Shown: piece after piece, positions 1-6,020 of the stretch | How positions within the stretch are numbered: position 1 is the stretch's first letter | How the letters are laid out: the number at the start of each line of letters is the position of its first letter | Assembly: GCA_041623475.1 (NCBI GenBank) | Contig: JBFJWU010000210.1 | Span: 1 to 6,190 of the forward strand | Length of the DNA stretch: 6,190 nucleotides | Direction of reading: 5' to 3' | DNA from: JBFJWU01 sp041623475 [NCBI: bacterium] | GTDB taxonomy: Bacteria; J088 | Notes under the pieces: model-generated | The model's input: the letters and a program-made list of their open reading frames with translations, nothing else | Told to the model about the DNA's origin: nothing | Databases searched by the model: none | Translations under genes and position numbers: made by a program

Positions 1-902
1 AGCGCCAGCGTCGGCCAGACCAGCATGCCCATATATCCCTGGAATGCGACAAAATCCCCCAGCGTCAATTCGCCCTGGATCACCAGCCAACCGCCGCCGG
101 CCAGGACAACGAAGATCCCGAACCCGCTGATAAAGATCATCAGTGGTGCCATCAACGACCGCGTCCACGCCAGGCGCATGTTCGCCCGATAATTCGCCTG
201 GTTCAGGCCCCGGAATCGATCGTAGAATCCGTCTTCCTGGGCGAAGCCCTTGACCACTTCGTAACCGTGCAGTGCTTCCTGCAGGTAACCGCTCAGGCCG
301 CCCAGTGACTCCTGCGCGCCCATGAATCGCTTGTGCAGCGTCGTTCCGAACTTGCTGAGCACCAGCATCAACAATGGGTACGGTGCCAGTGCCAGCAAAG
401 TCAGGCTCCAACTGAGCGCAAACATGACGGTCAACGCTGCTACAAACGCAACAACTGTATTGACGACGTTCAGGACACCGAAACCAAACAACAGCCGGAC
501 GTTGCCGATGTCATTCGATACCCGGCTGATCAGGTCTCCCCGCGAGCGTTGCTGGATCCACGATGGATCCAGGCGCAGAATGTGTTCGTACGCACGTTGG
601 CGAAATTCGAATTCAACGTCGCGCCCGACCTTGAACAAGACCCAGCGACTGCCGACCCGGACAATGGCCTGGATAATCGCGGCGGCAATAATACCTGCCG
701 CGCACCACAGGATTGTCGTGCGAATGGCCTGGTCGGAATCCCCCGAAAGTGCGTCAACACCGATCTTCAATAGCCACGGGATTGAGACCTGCACCGCATT
801 GGACGCGACCAGCAGGATCGCGCCCGCAACGTAGTACGATTTGTGTCTGGCAAAGTATGGGCGGGCAATTCGCCACCCTGCCTTGAAACGCTGGCGAAGC
901 AT
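1..902 (-). CDS. ABC exporter subunit, MdlA/MsbA type (N-terminal membrane domain only; 3' end outside window)
   Basis: Reading the minus strand from an ATG at 902 gives 300 open codons running off the window edge, so the C-terminal nucleotide-binding domain is not visible. What is seen is a type-1 ABC exporter membrane domain: hydrophobic segments at roughly residues 23-45, 64-82, 142-162, 163-183 and 251-272, the family motif RGDLISRVSNDI (121-132), and the coupling-helix motif QEALHGYEVVKGFAQED (208-224). The stretch GGGWLVIQGELTLGDF (269-284) followed by a YMGMLVWPTLA segment closely resembles E. coli MdlA from memory, so I favour an MdlA/YheI-like half transporter, which usually pairs with a second half (MdlB/YheH type). 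The start is well bounded: an in-frame TGA lies seven codons upstream and the only alternative is a TTG six codons upstream. It is transcribed divergently from the lpt operon. The substrate cannot be inferred; lipid or drug export is typical of the family. Confidence 0.9.
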   Translation of the reverse strand, partial: MLRQRFKAGWRIARPYFARHKSYYVAGAILLVASNAVQVSIPWLLKIGVDALSGDSDQAIRTTILWCAAGIIAAAIIQAIVRVGSRWVLFKVGRDVEFEFRQRAYEHILRLDPSWIQQRSRGDLISRVSNDIGNVRLLFGFGVLNVVNTVVAFVAALTVMFALSWSLTLLALAPYPLLMLVLSKFGTTLHKRFMGAQESLGGLSGYLQEALHGYEVVKGFAQEDGFYDRFRGLNQANYRANMRLAWTRSLMAPLMIFISGFGIFVVLAGGGWLVIQGELTLGDFVAFQGYMGMLVWPTLA

Positions 903-973
903 CGTTTCAGGGTACCCCAATCACTCTGGGACAGACACACCGGATCATCCTCGACGGACCGGGCTCTGATACC
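903..973. other. Divergent intergenic region between the ABC exporter and the lpt-rpoN operon
   Basis: This 71-base gap must hold, or lie near, the promoters for both directions. No convincing -35/-10 pair is visible on either strand. The best plus-strand candidate is an extended -10 like TGATACCAT at 967-975 with no recognisable -35. It overlaps the first possible start codon of the next gene (974), so if it is real, translation would have to begin at 989 or 995. A short palindrome GGGTACCC sits near 910-917, in the leader of the minus-strand gene; no function can be assigned. Confidence 0.4.
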
Positions 974-1474
974 ATGCAAGCAAGTAGCATGCCAATGATC
1001 GAAAACGCCAGATTGATTGTGCTGTTGATGCTCACCCTGGGCATGCCAGCCGTCGCGATTGCCGCCGAACCCCGGATCAAACTTGATCTGGACGATGCCG
1101 TTGTTTATCGGCCAGACGGAACAACCGTCTATGCCAGCCAGGTCACAGTCTGGAGCACCGGGCCGATCATAGCCCAGGATGTCACGATCAACGGACAGAC
1201 CGACGATCGACCTGTAACCGCCAGGATTCGGCAGATCAAGGGCCACGCAAACAAGCAGCGATGGTGGCTGCAGGACGCTGTCATCACGGTTGATGAAACA
1301 AGCGTCCAGTTTGCCAAAGGACGGATGGATGCTGACCGCTCGGTATTGTCAACCGGAACCGGGGCAACAATCAGCGGCCCCCGCCTGGTCGTGCAATCTG
1401 GTGCCGCTTCCATCAACCTGGCGACGGGAAAAATCACGCTCAGAAAATCGGTTCGTGGCCAGGTGACACCGTGA
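974..1474 (+). CDS. lptC: LptC-like LPS export protein (divergent)
   Basis: A 166-residue exported protein directly upstream of lptA, in the position normally held by LptC, the bitopic inner-membrane protein that receives LPS from LptBFG and passes it to LptA. Similarity is weak but real-looking: residues 39-53 (DLDDAVVYRPDGTTVY) recall the LptC N-terminal pattern of an acidic residue, VYNP-G and Y, and the C-terminal half (about 98-164) is a run of short alternating beta strands as in the OstA/LptC jelly-roll fold. Residues 13-30 are hydrophobic and end in AIA followed by AEPR, which looks like a cleavable signal peptide rather than a permanent anchor, although an uncleaved anchor cannot be excluded. 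Starts at 974, 989 and 995 are all possible and none has a good ribosome binding site; the longest is given. Its TGA stop overlaps the lptA GTG by four bases, implying translational coupling. It could also be a second OstA-fold protein unrelated to LptC. Confidence 0.68.
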   Translation: MQASSMPMIENARLIVLLMLTLGMPAVAIAAEPRIKLDLDDAVVYRPDGTTVYASQVTVWSTGPIIAQDVTINGQTDDRPVTARIRQIKGHANKQRWWLQDAVITVDETSVQFAKGRMDADRSVLSTGTGATISGPRLVVQSGAASINLATGKITLRKSVRGQVTP

Positions 1475-1956
1475 ACGCGACGTTTCTGGCGATATTCATT
1501 GCCGCAGCAGCGCCGCTGCCGATTAATGATCATCCGATCGAGTTCCAGGGCGACCGGATGGACGTGCGTCGAAACGACGGCTACCTGCGCCTGAAAGGCA
1601 ATGTCAAGGTCGACCACGGACAGACGACATTGACCGCCGACACAATGGAAATCTTTTACGCGCCGGACGGTGAGACAATCGACCGGATCCACGCATCCGG
1701 GAATGTCCGCATGACCGAGCCCGGACGCAAAGGTACAGCCAGGAACGCCGTCTACACCCCCACCGACCGCAAACTGGTCCTGACCGGGCAACCCGTTATC
1801 TGGGAAGACGACAACAGCCTGGCCGGTGACAAGATCACGATTTACCGTGAACCGGACCGGATGGAAGTCAATAACGCCAGGGCGGTCCTGCAACCCGATA
1901 CCGTACGCGAGTCGATCGCGTCGCCACCACCTGCGACAAACGGTGACCAACCGTGA
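1471..1956 (+). CDS. lptA: LptA, periplasmic LPS transport protein
   Basis: LptA forms the periplasmic bridge that carries lipopolysaccharide from LptC to LptD in the outer membrane. The 161 residues contain the OstA/LptA beta-jelly-roll repeats: PIEFQGDRMDVRRNDGYLRL (22-41), KGNVKVDHGQTTLTADTMEI (42-61), ASGNVRM (75-81), then a strand with KLVLTGQPVIWEDDNSLAGD (101-120) and KITIYREPDRMEV (121-133). This is close to textbook LptA. The length is somewhat below the 185 residues of E. coli LptA. The start is a GTG inside the GTGA overlap with the preceding stop, preceded by an AGGTGA ribosome binding site at 1461-1466; no other start codon lies just upstream in frame. The signal sequence is short (about residues 4-14, alanine-rich) and has no lysine or arginine in its N-terminal region, which is unusual. 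The C-terminal tail (about 145-161) is proline-rich and probably disordered. Confidence 0.93.
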   Translation: MNATFLAIFIAAAAPLPINDHPIEFQGDRMDVRRNDGYLRLKGNVKVDHGQTTLTADTMEIFYAPDGETIDRIHASGNVRMTEPGRKGTARNAVYTPTDRKLVLTGQPVIWEDDNSLAGDKITIYREPDRMEVNNARAVLQPDTVRESIASPPPATNGDQP

Positions 1957-2678
1957 CGCGAACCCTGGCAGCATCCGGCCTGCGCAAGCAGTACAGCAGG
2001 CGCTGGGTCGTCGACGGTATCGACCTGCACGTCGGCGCCGGCGAAACCGTAGGCTTGCTGGGACCAAACGGCGCCGGCAAGACGACTACGTTCTACATGG
2101 TGGTCGGCATCGAAACCCCGGATGCCGGCAGTGTCCGACTGGGGGACGAAGACATTACCAACTTGCCGCTGTTCGAACGGGCGCGGCGCGGGGTTCGCTA
2201 TTTGCCGCAGGAACCCAGTGTTTTCCAGCGGCTGACCGCGTTGGAAAACCTGATCGCGGTCCTGGAAATCGCCGGTTATCCCAAACAGCAGATTCGTGAC
2301 CGCGCCCACCAGACCCTGGCAGAGTTCGGCATTGACCACCTGTCCAACCAGCAGGGGATCACCCTTAGCGGTGGCGAACGTCGACGCCTCGAAATCGCAC
2401 GCGCGATGGTCACCGAACCGGATTTCTTTTTGCTGGACGAGCCGTTTGCGGGCATCGACCCGATTGCAGTCCAGGACCTGAAAACGCTGGTACGGGACAT
2501 CTGTACACGCGGGATCGGCGTCCTGATTTCTGACCACAACGTCCGCGAAACCCTGTCGATCTGTGACCGCGCATATGTGATGCACGAAGGCCGGTTGATG
2601 ATCGAAGGCGACCCGGAAACGATTACCAACAGCGAAGATGCCCGGCAGGTTTATCTGGGCGACGCGTTTCGGCTCTGA
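1953..2678 (+). CDS. lptB: LptB, ATPase of the LPS export ABC transporter
   Basis: LptB is the cytoplasmic ATPase that dimerises under LptF and LptG and powers extraction of LPS from the inner membrane. All ABC motifs are present in 241 residues: Walker A GPNGAGKT (37-44), Q-loop in YLPQEPSVF (Q86), signature LSGGERRRLEIARA (138-151), Walker B FFLLDEP (158-164) with catalytic E163, D-loop AGIDP (166-170) and switch H195 in ISDHN. YLPQEPSVFQRLT and the FAGIDPIAV context are typical of LptB and separate it from LivF/LivG-like ATPases. Length matches E. coli LptB (241). The GTG start lies in a GTGA overlap with the lptA stop, with GGTGA at 1942-1946 as ribosome binding site. Its stop shares one base with the rpoN start (TGATG). 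The partners lptF and lptG are not in this window, as is usual. Confidence 0.97.
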   Translation: MTRTLAASGLRKQYSRRWVVDGIDLHVGAGETVGLLGPNGAGKTTTFYMVVGIETPDAGSVRLGDEDITNLPLFERARRGVRYLPQEPSVFQRLTALENLIAVLEIAGYPKQQIRDRAHQTLAEFGIDHLSNQQGITLSGGERRRLEIARAMVTEPDFFLLDEPFAGIDPIAVQDLKTLVRDICTRGIGVLISDHNVRETLSICDRAYVMHEGRLMIEGDPETITNSEDARQVYLGDAFRL

Positions 2679-4006
2679 TGGCGGTTAACCTTCGTCTTGA
2701 ACCGCGCCTGCAGCAGCGCCTGTCGCTGACTCCGGAACTGAAAACGGCGCTGGAGCTGCTGCAGCTTCCGTTTATCGAACTTGAACAGCGGATCGAACAG
2801 GAGCTGCAGGAAAATCCACTCCTGGAGTGGGACGATTCGGCGCCCGAACCACCATCGCGCGAAATGTTGCGGCGCGAAGGCACCGACTTTGCCGTTGACA
2901 ATGACAAACCTGATTTCGACCCAATTGAACGACTGGTCGCCGACTCCCCGGGGCTTCATTCGACGCTGGAATGGCAGATCGGGATCGCGCCCTGGGCTGA
3001 ACCAGACAAAGTCGTGGCCTTTGAACTGGTTCCCCGGATCGCGCCAGATGGTTACCTGTACGATTCCGATACAGAGCTGGCGACTGAACTGTCGATCGAC
3101 GTCGAACAGGTTGCCGCGGCACGGCGGCTCATCCAGGGGCTGGAACCGACCGGTGTCGGTGCCAGGGACCTGGCGGAATGCCTGACACTGCAACTGGCCG
3201 AACGCAACCAGCTCGACGGGCTCGCTGCCAGGTTGCTGTCCGACTGCCTGGATTGCCTGGAATCCGGTGACATCGACACCATTACCCGGCGACTTGGATG
3301 TTCATCCGATTCCATTACAATGGCGATGGACTTGCTGCGGCAGTTGGACCCTCAACCGGGCGCACGATTCCGTGACGACACGTCGGATCCGATCCAGCCG
3401 GAAATCAACATTGAACGCGACAGTCGCGGCCGCTGGCGCGTCGAACCCTACAAACCCTGGTCACATCGTCTGCGGCACAGCCCGGTCATGCACCGGTTCC
3501 AGGAAGACCCTCAGTCGTTCAGCAAAGAAGAACGCGCGTTCCTGCGCGAAAAAATCAGGTCGGCCGAATACTTTCTGAACAGTTTGAAGCAGCGGGAACT
3601 GACCCTGATCCGCGTAACCGAGGCCATTATTGAACGCCAGGGGCATGTCATTGACCGGGGCCCGGAATCTGCAGTTCCTTTGACCCTCAAGGATATTGCC
3701 GAAGTTGTCGACCTGCACGAAAGCACCGTCAGCCGGGTCACCCGGCGAAAGTATGCGATCACCCCGGCCGGCATCGTAGAATTAAAGTCGTTCTTTCACC
3801 AAAGTGTCGGCGGTGACCATACGGCCAACAGAGTCAAACAAAAGATCCGGGAACTGATCGACAGCGAGAACAAGGCCAAACCGCTCAGTGACCAGGCCAT
3901 ATCCAAGGCACTGATCGCCGAAGGGATGGACGTGGCCCGCCGGACCGTAGCAAAATACAGGACAGAAATGGACATTCCAACAAAATCCGGACGTCGGCAG
4001 GCGTAG
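2678..4006 (+). CDS. rpoN: RNA polymerase sigma-54 factor RpoN
   Basis: Sigma-54 directs RNA polymerase to -24/-12 promoters that need an AAA+ enhancer-binding activator. The 442 residues show the family order: glutamine- and leucine-rich Region I (about 5-50, with LEPRLQQRLSLTPELKTALE and QENPLLEW), an acidic Region II linker (about 51-90), the core-binding domain (about 95-270, containing GVGARDLAECL at 159-169), the conserved FLNSLKQRELTLIRVTEAI stretch (299-317), the helix-turn-helix (about 335-360, TLKDIAEVVDLHESTVSRVT), and the RpoN box ARRTVAKYR (419-427), which reads the -24 element. E. coli RpoN is 477 residues, so this one is a little short, mainly in the linker. The segment at 256-275 (EPYKPWSHRLRHSPVMHRF) is less conserved than the rest. 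The ATG overlaps the lptB stop by one base and no strong ribosome binding site is visible, so translation is probably coupled to lptB. Confidence 0.97.
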   Translation: MAVNLRLEPRLQQRLSLTPELKTALELLQLPFIELEQRIEQELQENPLLEWDDSAPEPPSREMLRREGTDFAVDNDKPDFDPIERLVADSPGLHSTLEWQIGIAPWAEPDKVVAFELVPRIAPDGYLYDSDTELATELSIDVEQVAAARRLIQGLEPTGVGARDLAECLTLQLAERNQLDGLAARLLSDCLDCLESGDIDTITRRLGCSSDSITMAMDLLRQLDPQPGARFRDDTSDPIQPEINIERDSRGRWRVEPYKPWSHRLRHSPVMHRFQEDPQSFSKEERAFLREKIRSAEYFLNSLKQRELTLIRVTEAIIERQGHVIDRGPESAVPLTLKDIAEVVDLHESTVSRVTRRKYAITPAGIVELKSFFHQSVGGDHTANRVKQKIRELIDSENKAKPLSDQAISKALIAEGMDVARRTVAKYRTEMDIPTKSGRRQA

Positions 4007-4025
4007 GAACCGGATCGCAGGCAAC

Positions 4026-4031
4026 AGGAGG
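4026..4031 (+). promoter_or_regulatory. Strong ribosome binding site of hpf
   Basis: AGGAGG, nine bases before the hpf ATG at 4041. It is the only full-consensus Shine-Dalgarno sequence in the operon; the other genes rely on weak sites or overlap coupling. This fits a small, abundantly made ribosome-binding protein that needs independent translation initiation. Confidence 0.85.
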
Positions 4032-4040
4032 CCAGTTAGT

Positions 4041-4334
4041 ATGAAAATATCCTATACATTCCGTGATATGGACTCGTCCCAGGCGCTCAAAGACCTGGCC
4101 GATGAAAAATTGCCGCGAAAACTGGGTCCTTTCATGACCCCGGCGGCTGACCTGCATGTCATTGTCGAGATGGAAGGAAAGCTCCACAAGATCGAGCTGA
4201 CACTCAAGGACAAAAACCTGAAGACCGGTGCCGCAGCAGAAAGCGACGACATGTACAAAAGTCTGGCCCAGGCAATGGACAAACTGGAGCGCCAATTGCG
4301 TCGCCACAAAGAACGCCGGACAGAACACCGATAG
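4041..4334 (+). CDS. hpf: Short ribosome hibernation promoting factor (HPF/YhbH)
   Basis: HPF binds the 30S decoding region and, with RMF, helps form inactive 100S ribosome dimers in stationary phase or starvation. The 97 residues match the short form (E. coli HPF is 95), with no C-terminal dimerisation domain as found in long HPF. The visible pattern is the beta-alpha-beta-beta-beta-alpha fold: strand KISYTFRDM (2-10), helix SSQALKDLADEKLPRKLG (12-29), strands ADLHVIVEM (36-44) and KIELTLKDK (50-58), then the final helix with DDMYKSLAQAMDKLERQLRR (69-88) and the basic tail HKERRTEHR. The DMY...DKL..QL..HK spacing is diagnostic of HPF/RaiA proteins. It sits 34 bases after rpoN and 5 bases before ptsN, the standard order in proteobacteria. 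Confidence 0.95.
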   Translation: MKISYTFRDMDSSQALKDLADEKLPRKLGPFMTPAADLHVIVEMEGKLHKIELTLKDKNLKTGAAAESDDMYKSLAQAMDKLERQLRRHKERRTEHR

Positions 4335-4339
4335 ATCCG

Positions 4340-4813
4340 GTGACCCGATTTGTCAGCCAGTTACTGACCCCGGAACGGGTCATTTTGGATGGCCTGGACG
4401 GCCGCCAACTGCGGGGCACGTTGCAGGCCCTGGCGGACCCGGTCATCTGCGACATGCCCCCCGCGTTTGCCGAGAATGCGATCCAGACGCTGGTAGACCG
4501 GGAGAGCCTGGGCTCGACGGCAACTGGCAACGGTGTCGCAATTCCCCACGGCAAACTGGACGGACTGGACGATGTCCGGATCGCGTTTGGCCGTTCCAGT
4601 CAGGGTATCGATTTTGGTGCCGCTGACGGAACACCCGTATCATTGTTTTTCCTGATCCTGGCCCCCCTGTCGGCACCGACCGACCATTTGCAGATACTGG
4701 CACGGATTGCCCGTCTGGTTCAGCAGGACAGCGTTCGCGCCGATTTGCAGACCGCCACCGACGCCGGACAAGTGATCCAGGTCATCGCAACAGCGGAGCA
4801 GGCTTTTGATTAG
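4340..4813 (+). CDS. ptsN: PtsN, nitrogen-regulatory EIIA (EIIA-Ntr)
   Basis: PtsN is the last phosphoacceptor of the nitrogen phosphotransferase chain (PtsP to NPr/HPr to PtsN), which regulates potassium uptake, phosphate and nitrogen responses instead of sugar import. The 157 residues form a complete PTS EIIA type-2 domain: the active-site histidine is H70 in GNGVAIPHGKL (63-73), after the conserved DRESLGSTATGNG run (53-65) and before IAFGRSSQGIDFGAADGTPV (81-100) and LFFLILAPLSAPTDHLQIL (102-120). The length fits E. coli PtsN (163). The start is a GTG at 4340, five bases after the hpf stop; no good ribosome binding site is seen, so reinitiation from hpf is likely. Its position between hpf and hprK supports the call. 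No phosphotransfer partner gene (ptsP, ptsH/npr) is in the window. Confidence 0.95.
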   Translation: MTRFVSQLLTPERVILDGLDGRQLRGTLQALADPVICDMPPAFAENAIQTLVDRESLGSTATGNGVAIPHGKLDGLDDVRIAFGRSSQGIDFGAADGTPVSLFFLILAPLSAPTDHLQILARIARLVQQDSVRADLQTATDAGQVIQVIATAEQAFD

Positions 4814-4818
4814 ACAAT

Positions 4819-4836
4819 CAGCCGGGCCCGGGGCTG
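4819..4836 (+). other. GC-rich palindrome/hairpin in the ptsN-hprK gap
   Basis: The 26-base spacer contains the perfect 10-base palindrome CCGGGCCCGG (4822-4831), flanked so that CAGCC (4819-4823) can pair with GGCTG (4832-4836). The structure ends three bases before the hprK ATG at 4840 and covers the only purine-rich stretch (GGGG, 4830-4833) that could serve as its ribosome binding site. No U-run follows, so it is not a terminator. A role in limiting hprK translation is possible but purely inferred. Confidence 0.4.
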
Positions 4837-4839
4837 GCA

Positions 4840-5829
4840 ATGCCCGTTAACGTCCTCCAGGTATCCCAGTTCCTGGAGGAACTGGCGACCAGCGATATCG
4901 CAGTCGAACAGATTGCCGGTGCACCGGCTGAACAACGGGACCTTTCGTCCGCATCGCTGCATCGCCCTGGCTTGGCGCTGGTCGGGCACTTTTTCCATCA
5001 CCACCCCGAGCGCACCCAGGTACTGGGCGAAACCGAAACCGCCTTTCTGAACGAGCAACCGCCTGACCGCCGGGCACAGGTATTTGGCCGGCTGTGCGAC
5101 GACGGGGTTCCCTGTTTTGTCATTACCCGCGGACTCCAGGCCGTTCCCGAATTGATTGCTGCCTGTAACCGCAGCGGCGCGCCATTGCTGCGTGTCGAAC
5201 TGGAAACCGGTGACTTTATTCGAACCGCAACCCGCATCCTCAGCCGACTGTTGGCACCGGCCACCGTCATCCACGGTGTCATGATGGATGTCTTTGGCGT
5301 TGGGGTCCTGATCACCGGTCCCAGCGGAATCGGCAAAAGCGAATCAGCGCTGGAACTTGTCGTCAGCGGCCATCGACTGGTTGCCGATGACATGGTCGAG
5401 GTCCGTCAGGAACGCCCCGGCGAACTGATCGGCCGCAGCATGGAATTGATCAAGCACCACATGGAGATTCGCGGACTGGGAATCATCAATGTCCAGGATT
5501 TGTTTGGCGTCGCGTCAGTTCGCGACAACAAACAGCTGCACGTCATTATTAATCTGGAACACTGGGATCCCGAGGCCTACTACGACCGCGTTGGCGTAGA
5601 TGGACCCCAGACCCGCGAGATCCTCGGGATAGCGGTTGATCACATTACGATTCCCGTACGTCCAGGTCGAAACCTGTCCGATATCATTGAGGTCGCGGCC
5701 CGAAACCGCATCCTCAAGATCCGCGGAATTGACTCGGCGGAACGATTTCGGCAGAAGCTGCTGGATGAAATCGCCGGGGCCGAGCCGATTCCCGCGCCAC
5801 CGGAAATCGCCAACGAAACCGACAACTGA
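4840..5829 (+). CDS. hprK: HPr kinase/phosphorylase HprK
   Basis: HprK phosphorylates HPr on its regulatory serine with ATP or pyrophosphate and reverses the reaction by phosphorolysis. The 329 residues contain the N-terminal domain (about 1-130, ending with the conserved CFVITRGLQAVPELIAACN at 92-110) and the catalytic domain. Catalytic features are intact: H145 in VIHGV, P-loop GPSGIGKS (160-167), the acidic pair D183-D184 in LVADD, the signature MEIRGLGIINVQDLFG (208-223) and the C-terminal RPGRNLSDIIEVAARN motif (274-289). The length is close to the usual 310-320 with a short extra tail (about 313-329, proline-rich). In proteobacteria HprK is commonly linked to ptsN and often followed by rapZ and EIIA/HPr genes; here the cluster ends with hprK and tRNA genes follow. 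The ATG at 4840 is the natural start. In proteobacteria the role is regulatory crosstalk with PTS-Ntr rather than classical carbon catabolite repression. Confidence 0.96.
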   Translation: MPVNVLQVSQFLEELATSDIAVEQIAGAPAEQRDLSSASLHRPGLALVGHFFHHHPERTQVLGETETAFLNEQPPDRRAQVFGRLCDDGVPCFVITRGLQAVPELIAACNRSGAPLLRVELETGDFIRTATRILSRLLAPATVIHGVMMDVFGVGVLITGPSGIGKSESALELVVSGHRLVADDMVEVRQERPGELIGRSMELIKHHMEIRGLGIINVQDLFGVASVRDNKQLHVIINLEHWDPEAYYDRVGVDGPQTREILGIAVDHITIPVRPGRNLSDIIEVAARNRILKIRGIDSAERFRQKLLDEIAGAEPIPAPPEIANETDN

Positions 5830-5846
5830 ACCTCGTCGCGGTGCGG

Positions 5847-5876
5847 TTGCCTGACCCGGCAAACTTCATATACAAT
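5847..5876 (+). promoter_or_regulatory. Putative sigma-70 promoter of the tRNA-Lys/tRNA-Glu unit
   Basis: TTGCCT (5847-5852) and TACAAT (5871-5876) are separated by 18 bases, matching the -35 and -10 consensus at 4 and 5 of 6 positions. Transcription would start near 5883, about 37 bases before tRNA-Lys. The short 5' leader includes the GC-rich CGCCGAGGCGGCG stretch, part of which (CGCC/GGCG) can fold. The -35 lies inside a small inverted repeat (TTGCC 5847-5851 with GGCAA 5858-5862). Confidence 0.6.
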
Positions 5877-5919
5877 CTTAGATTCGCCGAGGCGGCGGTA
5901 CCTGCACACGCGTTTAAAT

Positions 5920-5992
5920 GGGCCGTTAGCTCAGATGGTAGAGCAGCTGCCTTTTAAGCAGCGGGTCGCTGGTTCGAGTCCAGCACGGCTCA
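5920..5992 (+). tRNA. tRNA-Lys (anticodon UUU)
   Basis: A 73-base tRNA with full cloverleaf. Acceptor GGGCCGT (5920-5926) pairs with ACGGCTC (5985-5991) with a single G2-U71 wobble; the discriminator is A5992. The anticodon stem GCTGC/GCAGC (5946-5950/5958-5962) is perfect with loop CTTTTAA and anticodon TTT at 5953-5955. The T stem GCTGG/CCAGC encloses TTCGAGT. It closely resembles E. coli tRNA-Lys. The 3' CCA is not encoded (TCG follows), so it must be added after transcription. It reads AAA and AAG codons. Confidence 0.97.
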
Positions 5993-6020
5993 TCGTTTTG
6001 TACAATTGAATATGTTTAGT

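Noticed and set aside
322-834. Plus-strand frames of 170 and 146 codons
   Set aside because: They are opposite the ABC exporter gene, whose minus-strand frame is open throughout and has clear family motifs; the plus products look like random translation.
1129-2067. Long minus-strand frame of 312 codons
   Set aside because: It lies opposite the LptC-like, lptA and lptB genes, has low-complexity arginine/cysteine-rich ends and no recognisable domain; the plus-strand frames carry clear family motifs.
1842-2585. Minus-strand frame of 247 codons opposite lptB
   Set aside because: The opposite strand encodes a complete LptB with all ABC motifs; the antisense product shows no domain and is a side effect of GC-rich codon use.
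4810-5274. Minus-strand frame of 154 codons opposite hprK
   Set aside because: It has no recognisable domain and lies fully within the well-supported hprK gene and its leader.
5846-5864. Possible terminator hairpin after hprK (TTGCC/GGCAA)
   Set aside because: The stem has only five pairs and no U-run follows; it overlaps a better-supported promoter -35 element.
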